The notes under the pieces: generated by a model
Seen by the model: the letters and a program-made list of their open reading frames with translations, nothing else
What the model was told of the DNA's origin: nothing
Database searches by the model: none
From: Takifugu bimaculatus
Lineage: Eukaryota; Chordata; Actinopteri; Tetraodontiformes; Tetraodontidae
Assembly (NCBI GenBank): GCA_004026145.2
Contig: CP034975.1
Coordinates: forward strand, 7,852,686-7,916,685
Reading direction: 5' to 3'
DNA length: 64,000 bases
Made by a program: the position numbers and the translations under genes
Part shown: piece after piece, positions 58,101 to 64,000 of the stretch
How positions within the stretch are numbered: position 1 is the stretch's first letter
Layout of the letters: each line of letters starts with the position of its first letter

Positions 58101-61100
58101 CTCACATTTGCATGTATCTTTGTTCAGTTGCTGTATGACATTCTGGAGCCTGAACACATCATGTTGTGTTTACTGTCGGTGCTGCACAGAGCGGAACCGT
58201 CAGACAAGCAATGGTCAGTGACGTACACAAATTGCAATATTTCAAAAAGGATTTTTTTCCGTTTGCAATCAGCAGACAATTCAATATGTTTGCAATTCAA
58301 TAATCCATGACTGGCCTTTACCATCGGGTAATCATCATGTTTGCTCTGTCATCTTCAGGCTGCCTGTGCTGATAGAGGTGGTGCGTTTACTGTCTGATCC
58401 CCGCCTGGGAAACGGAGATGCTGAGCTGGTGCAGAGTGCCTGCTGGAGGCTGCTGCCGTTTCTGGTCATCACCTCGCCCACCCAGTCCAGCCTCGCCGCC
58501 TGTGTTGCCCGGTCTCCTGTCATTACCCAACACCCTTTGACCCTGAACTGGGCTGAAGGTGACTGTTCAAGGGTTTATGAGAGTAGGCTAACATCCGTGT
58601 TAGCTTCGATGTCATTAGTCAGTGTTAGCTTGTTTAGCAGCAAGCAGTATTCTGCCACCTCTAACAGGCTACAATCAAAGCTATAATTGTAAAAATGCTA
58701 AGCTTCGACATGCTTATGTCAACATTTTTAGCCTGATTGTACTTCCTGTCCATACAGAGCTCGATGAGACAATGAAGCAGAGTTCAGAAGCGAACTTTGT
58801 AGGTTTGGCCAACCAACGTCTCGTTTCCACGCTGGTCAAAAACTTGGCTAACATGGAGCACTTCACCAGACATGATGCTGTGAGTTTTATTTTGAAAGGG
58901 ATAATTTCCGGTTTCAGCAATGGCTGTCGCGTAACCCGTGATGTGTTTACTGTCCAGCTGGAGAAACTAGCATTGGCAGTGGAGGAGCAGCGGAGTGGTG
59001 ACACCAGAGCAAGAGTTTCCTTCCTGGTGCTGACTCAGACTTTGCTGCTCAGCCTGGGTGAGCTGAAGGAGACGCAGCACCTTCTCACAGCCCAGAGGGT
59101 CTACCTGCTGCTGGAGCCCCCCCTGCTGGAGCTGATAAAGAACAGCAGCAGCCAGGTTACACTTTAATCATTTAAGTTAACATCCGTCTACCACCAGACG
59201 GAAAATAAAGTCAAAAGATTTTTGACTGACTAGTTTGTGTTGTTCCAGGAGGCGGAGCCTAATCTTAGTTGCCCTCAGTCCTTCTCTGCAGCGCTGACTG
59301 CTTACCTGAGCAGGTGTGACGGCCAGGACAGATACTTTGGCTTCACCCTGCTGTCGCTGCTCAGAGACTTTATCGCCGCCCTTAGGTGTCATGACATGTC
59401 ATTTAAAGGTAAAAAACCCCATCCTTATCACATGAGTTGTTTACCTAGTGGGCATCACAACATGATCTATTTTCCAGATGAAGTTTGGTGGAACCCTGAG
59501 AAGCTAGACAGCCACACCTGCTGCTACCTGAGCCTCACCTGCCGCCTCTTCAGCATTACCATCAATGGTGGCATGGAGGGACCTGCAGCCAGCACATTCA
59601 GAGCCCTAATGAAGCAGCTCATTAAGGTATGACATCACTTCCTTGTGGCTGCAATGACATAGACAGCTTTTACAGAGACTTGCGCCATTGTTTCAGATTC
59701 ACCTTCCCAAGCCACTGATGCTGTTCAGATTCCTGTGTGTTCTTTGGGGACACAGCAGCAACGACAACCAGCTCGATGCCCACATTGACGTCATCCTACA
59801 GACGCAGGCCTTGCACATGGGCGGAGCCCTGCTCGCCAAACAACCCGTCGCCATTCTTGAGGAGCTGGCAGCTGCTAACTCACCTGGTGAGAATCCAGAA
59901 TAGGCCCTACCTGAATGAATGCGTCGGCAGAAGTTAAACCAATGCCAACTTCATCATTTTCCTCTGAAAAATGCCAAAATCAGAATTACATACTGTTTAT
60001 TTATTAATCTCCTTTTCTCTCCGTCTTTCTCTCTCTCGTTCTTGCCCTCTTAGTGGTTCCATCTTTGCTCTGCTGTCTCTCCTCTCCGGTTCAGGAAGTC
60101 CGAAGGTCGTCCTTTGGTGCCCTGCAGAGCCTGTCCAGAGCCACAGCTTCTCCCTTCCAGCCCATCATGAAGAAGCTTCAGAAGACAGCAGACGAGCTTA
60201 TAGCAGACCCGTCGTACCTGAGCCAGGTGAGACCGAGGAGCCACAGCATCACCTGATTCGTGTTTGTGCTTCCTGACGTGTTTTGTTTCTTTAGGCTCTC
60301 GGTAGTTTCCATGAGAACATCGTGACCAGTAAAGCGAAGCAGCATCCAGCACTGCAGCAGCTGCTGCAGAGCATTCAGGTGCTGTGCTGCCCGTCGTACA
60401 GCGCCGTCGCCCTCCTGCGGGTGATGAGTCAGGTCAACGGACAGGTGAGGAGAAAACACCTTTACACACGCTCAAAGGAGGTCAGAACTGGTCCTGAACC
60501 CACACGTCGTCTTCTCTCGTCAGTGGATTCTTTCAGCATTACTCCCCCTCCTGGAGCGTTTGCTGGAGCAGAGCAGCCCAGACACCCCCAACCTGCTGCG
60601 AGCCGAGGCCCAGCTCATGCTCCTCATCCTGAGCAAGTACAACGAGGCTTCTGCCCCTCTGCTGGCCCAGGACCAGAACTGTCTGGATCTGTTCATCAGA
60701 GCTCTGAGGAGCTCCACCCAACAGCACCCTGACATTCCCAGCTGCCAGATCTACGCCCTGGAGCAGGTGAGCCCAACCTGAATCAGGCTTCAAACCAGGA
60801 TAAAATCCAACTAACAGCGTTTCTCTGCAGATCAGCAAGTCCTTCTTCTCAGCTGTTGAGGATGAGAGTGTGCAGCAGAGGCTGCTGTCGGTGATGTTTG
60901 ACCTGCTGGCGGACAATCCAAGCCCACTAGTGGCCATCACCATCAACAGCGTCTTTAAACGGGTGAGCAGAGATAATTAAGGATCATCATGGTTATTTTA
61001 GCTTTCAAACCGAGTTAAAGTCTGTAAATAAGGTTGTAACAACTGTATCAGCAGAGTCATGTGACACTTTTTGTTTTAAACAGATATCTGTGGATGGTCA

Positions 61101-63925
61101 ACTGGTGGCCAATGAGCTCGCCCCAACAGCGCCATCTAGCGTTAGCATGACGGTGCAGCAGAGCCGCCGGAGCCGACTGACCCTGAGGTGACCCGTTCAT
61201 GTCCCGCCTGTCCTGTTTCTCCAACCATTGATGCACACATGATCAGTCAGAACCCGATCAGCCCTTAAAGGTCATATTTACATTTTCAGGAATCCCCAAA
61301 AGAATGTTGAGGTTAGTCCTGAAGGTGGCGCTGTGCCGTGGCAGAGAGTTTCTCTTATCCTGGAGCTGCTGCAGCACAAAAGAAGCTGAGGAGAGCCCAG
61401 ATGTTGGTGCCGGCTCTGTTCTCCTTACTCTCCAGGTAACGTCAGAAACCCTGATTAGATCTTTTTAGAGAAAAATGTCCCAAAGACAAGTGAACTAAAT
61501 CTCTAGAACTTTATTTAAACCTGAAGTGGGTCTGATCTGTCGTCAGGAGTCTGGAGCCGCACTCAGCCGATCACACAAACATGGAGTACACCAAGCAGCT
61601 GCTGCTCAGCTGTCTGCAGAACATCTGCACCAAACTGGCGCCCGACGGAGGGCCAGTGGCCGCAGGTCGGTCAACAAGTTGGAAACGTGCTGACACTTTT
61701 AATTTAAAGCTTCTTATCCTCCACGTTGGTTCTTTTAGATGTTCTAGATGAAGACAAGTTCATGGTGGAGCTGGTGGTCCAGTGCATCAGAGCGTCTGAC
61801 GTGCCGCAGACTCATCACCACGCCCTCCTGCTGCTGGGCACTGCCGCCACCATCTTTCCTGTGAGTGACCTTTGTTTGAGCACCTGGGGGGGGCAGATTG
61901 GACCTCTGACGGCTTTTTATTCTCCAGGAAAAAGTGCTGCTGAACATCATGCCCATCTTCACCTTCATGGGCTCCAACATCATGCGTCTGGACGACGCCT
62001 ACAGCTTCAGAGTTATCAACAAGACGGTCGAGATGGTCATCCCCGCCCTCATCCAGGTCAGCCAAACAGGATGTTGCGTGTCACTTCCTCTCTGATCAGG
62101 TCTGAGATCTGTGGAGGTTCCTATTGATAACAACCTGCGTCTTCAGGCCCGCCGACTCTCCGACGATTCCTCGTCTCACGTGGACGCCGTGGTGACGAGG
62201 ATTATTCACGTGTTCGCCGACGCGCTGCCTCACGTGCCCGAACACCGTCGACTGCCTGTGCTGGTCCAGTTGGTGATGACGCTGGGCCCCGCCCGCTTCC
62301 TGTGGGTTCTGATGCTGCTCCTGTTTAAGCTGCACGCCACACACACCGCCAGTGCCACCAGCGAGAAGGTAACGCGTCGCCACCCTGGCGGTAACGGCGA
62401 GACGGTCTCACGCACGTAAACGTGCGCGTGTTGGTCTGTGCAGGACGCAGCGCTGGAGAAGGATGTGGACTTCTGGATCTCGCTCTGCTCCCAGTTTGAG
62501 GTCGGCGAGCAGCTCGCCTCACTCAATCACATCCTCGGTTTTCTTCTGCAGCTGCCTGAAGACAAAGACGAAGGTGCGGCGAGCGCTCGCCTTTTTATGG
62601 GGCGAGACGGGAACATCTCCTGTAAGATCCCGTTCTGTCCGCAGGGGCGTCGAAGCACGGCACCGGTCGGCGAGGAGCCCAGAAGAAGAAAGAGGAGAAG
62701 ATGGAGGAGCTGATCTTCAGCGTGGAGGCTCACAGCAGCAAAGAGCTGCGACACTTCAAGTTCATCAGCGTGTCCTTCATGGCTCAGCTGCTCGGCTCGG
62801 CCAGCTTTATCGGGAAGGTGAACGACGCCCCGCCCCTTAATACTGACATTTATCCGTTAGCTGGCACAAACAACCAAATATTTTGGATTTATTCGCTCAT
62901 TTTTATCCGTTAAAAGCGCCTTCATGTTCCACTGTCGATCAGAGCGAAACCTCTAGATCAAAACAATCATGGCCACAGACATAAAACACATATTTAACTG
63001 TTAGCTTCTGAGTTTAAAGTCTGTTTTTGATTTATGACACCAACAACAGCAGAAGACGTAACGTCAGAACAATCTTTGTTTTTCAAGGTTGCGGGCGGCG
63101 ATGATGTCATCGACGAGTCTTTGCAGCAGCTGCAACAGAAGTGAGTTCCTGTGTGTGTGTGTGTATGCGTCTGCCTGACACGGACGTCACTGTCATGTGA
63201 CCTGCAGGCTGCTGGAGGACCTCCTCAGGTACATTCACAGCGTCGCTCGATCTGTGGAGGAGAACGCCGACAAACCCACCGCAAAGTTCTGGAGAGTTCT
63301 GCTCAACAAAGCCTACGATGTTCTGGATAAGGTGTGTACGGATGTGACGGTCAACACTGGCACGAGTCTCGACGGACGCCATCTTACCGCTGCCTTGCGT
63401 CATCCAGGTGAACTCTCTGTTGCCCACGGATACGTTCATCGTGGTGATGAGGGGCCTGATGGGAAACGAGCTGCCGTCGGTCAGGAGAAAGGCCATGGAG
63501 CTGCTGAACAACAAACTGTTGCACAGGACGCAGTGGGACCAGGACCAGGTGACCGCCACTCACCTGTCCACGCCATATAATTGTGTACGCCATTGTTGTT
63601 GACGCGGATCGCCTCTTCCTCAGGTCGCCGCACTCATGCAGCTCACCAGCGACCTCCTCGGGGTTGTGGGCAAATGTCCCGGCAAGGTTTCAGAGGCAGA
63701 GGAGGCTGAACAGGCCATAAACCGACAAACGGCGCTGTACAGTCTGAAGCTGCTCTGTCGCAGCTTTGGCTCCGCCCACCAGGAGGCGCTGCTGCCCGTC
63801 CTGGCGCAGTCCGTCGACATCATCTCCTCACCGGAGGAGGAGAAGAACGTGGCGGGCAGCGCTCTGCTCTGCATCGCCGAGGTGGTGAGCACGCTGAAAG
63901 CCCTCGCCATCCCGCAGTTACCCAG
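55179..63925 (+). CDS. heatr1: HEAT repeat protein 1 (UTP10 homologue), N-terminal part
   Basis: Very large HEAT-repeat nucleolar protein, homologue of yeast Utp10, needed for Pol I transcription and early 18S rRNA processing in the small-subunit processome. Start MTSLAHQLKRLALPQSD at 55179, after an acceptor at 55167. Thirty-four coding exons: 55179-55320, 55398-55614, 55817-56060, 56158-56298, 56487-56698, 56766-56901, 56971-57052, 57195-57296, 57418-57532, 57599-57706, 57950-58048, 58128-58213, 58359-58558, 58758-58879, 58958-59155, 59249-59408, 59478-59626, 59697-59886, 60054-60226, 60295-60444, 60524-60766, 60831-60962, 61084-61187, 61290-61435, 61547-61665, 61739-61860, 61928-62056, 62147-62368, 62444-62573, 62645-62817, 63088-63140, 63208-63331, 63408-63548, 63624-63925. 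About 1,721 of some 2,140 residues; the BP28CT end lies beyond the window. Typical blocks: GCTGLEELLGIEP, THCYSDLSFLDFICTLV, MEYTKQLLLSC, QTHHHALLLLGT, DALPHVPEHRRLP, EEKNVAGSALLC. Frame breaks in exons 56766-56901 and 61290-61435. Confidence 0.95.
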
Positions 63926-64000
63926 GTGAGAGCTCAGCAATGACATCACCCGCTGAACAGGAAGTGGGAATGTCGTCATTTTGGCGAGAAACACAAACTC

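Overview
The window is nuclear DNA from a vertebrate, almost certainly a teleost fish with a compact genome. Genes are split by many short introns (often 65-100 bp) with GT...AG borders, intergenic DNA is short and rich in CA/GT microsatellites, and the proteins match vertebrate families closely. A cGMP-dependent kinase gene with 18 coding exons fits in about 16 kb, and an intact intronless dopamine receptor of the D1C type, a class lost in mammals, is present. No bacterial-type, viral or CRISPR-type system was found.

Layout: (1) 1-7.4 kb, minus strand: 5' part of ccser2, running off the left edge, with a CpG-rich first exon near 7.2-7.5 kb. (2) 8824-10215, plus: a single-exon D1-class dopamine receptor, probably drd6 (D1C). 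(3) 15836-32219, minus: the whole coding region of prkg1, isoform I-beta. (4) 35444-40115, plus: the whole coding region of a1cf. (5) 41945-45030, minus: phyhipl. (6) 45662-51889 and probably beyond, minus: sun1. (7) 55179 to the right edge, plus: heatr1, about 1,720 codons, running off the window. Order and strand are ccser2(-), drd6(+), prkg1(-), a1cf(+), phyhipl(-), sun1(-), heatr1(+). The prkg1/a1cf pair is also adjacent on human chromosome 10, so that junction is old.

The genes are functionally unrelated housekeeping or tissue genes (cytoskeleton, dopamine and NO/cGMP signalling, RNA editing, nuclear envelope, ribosome assembly) and do not form a pathway. I rebuilt each gene by requiring protein similarity, splice sites and matching intron phase at every junction. 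That test exposes about nine one-base frame breaks in ccser2, prkg1, phyhipl, sun1 and heatr1, while drd6 and a1cf are clean. Sequence or assembly error is the simplest explanation, since every gene is otherwise conserved on both sides of each break.

Non-coding content includes a decayed pogo/Tigger-like transposon in a prkg1 intron, a short hAT-type element with target-site duplications in a phyhipl intron, several minisatellites, a short interstitial telomere-type repeat, and a series of CTCF-like sites of both orientations. I found no convincing tRNA or rRNA gene, and nothing that amounts to a previously undescribed system.
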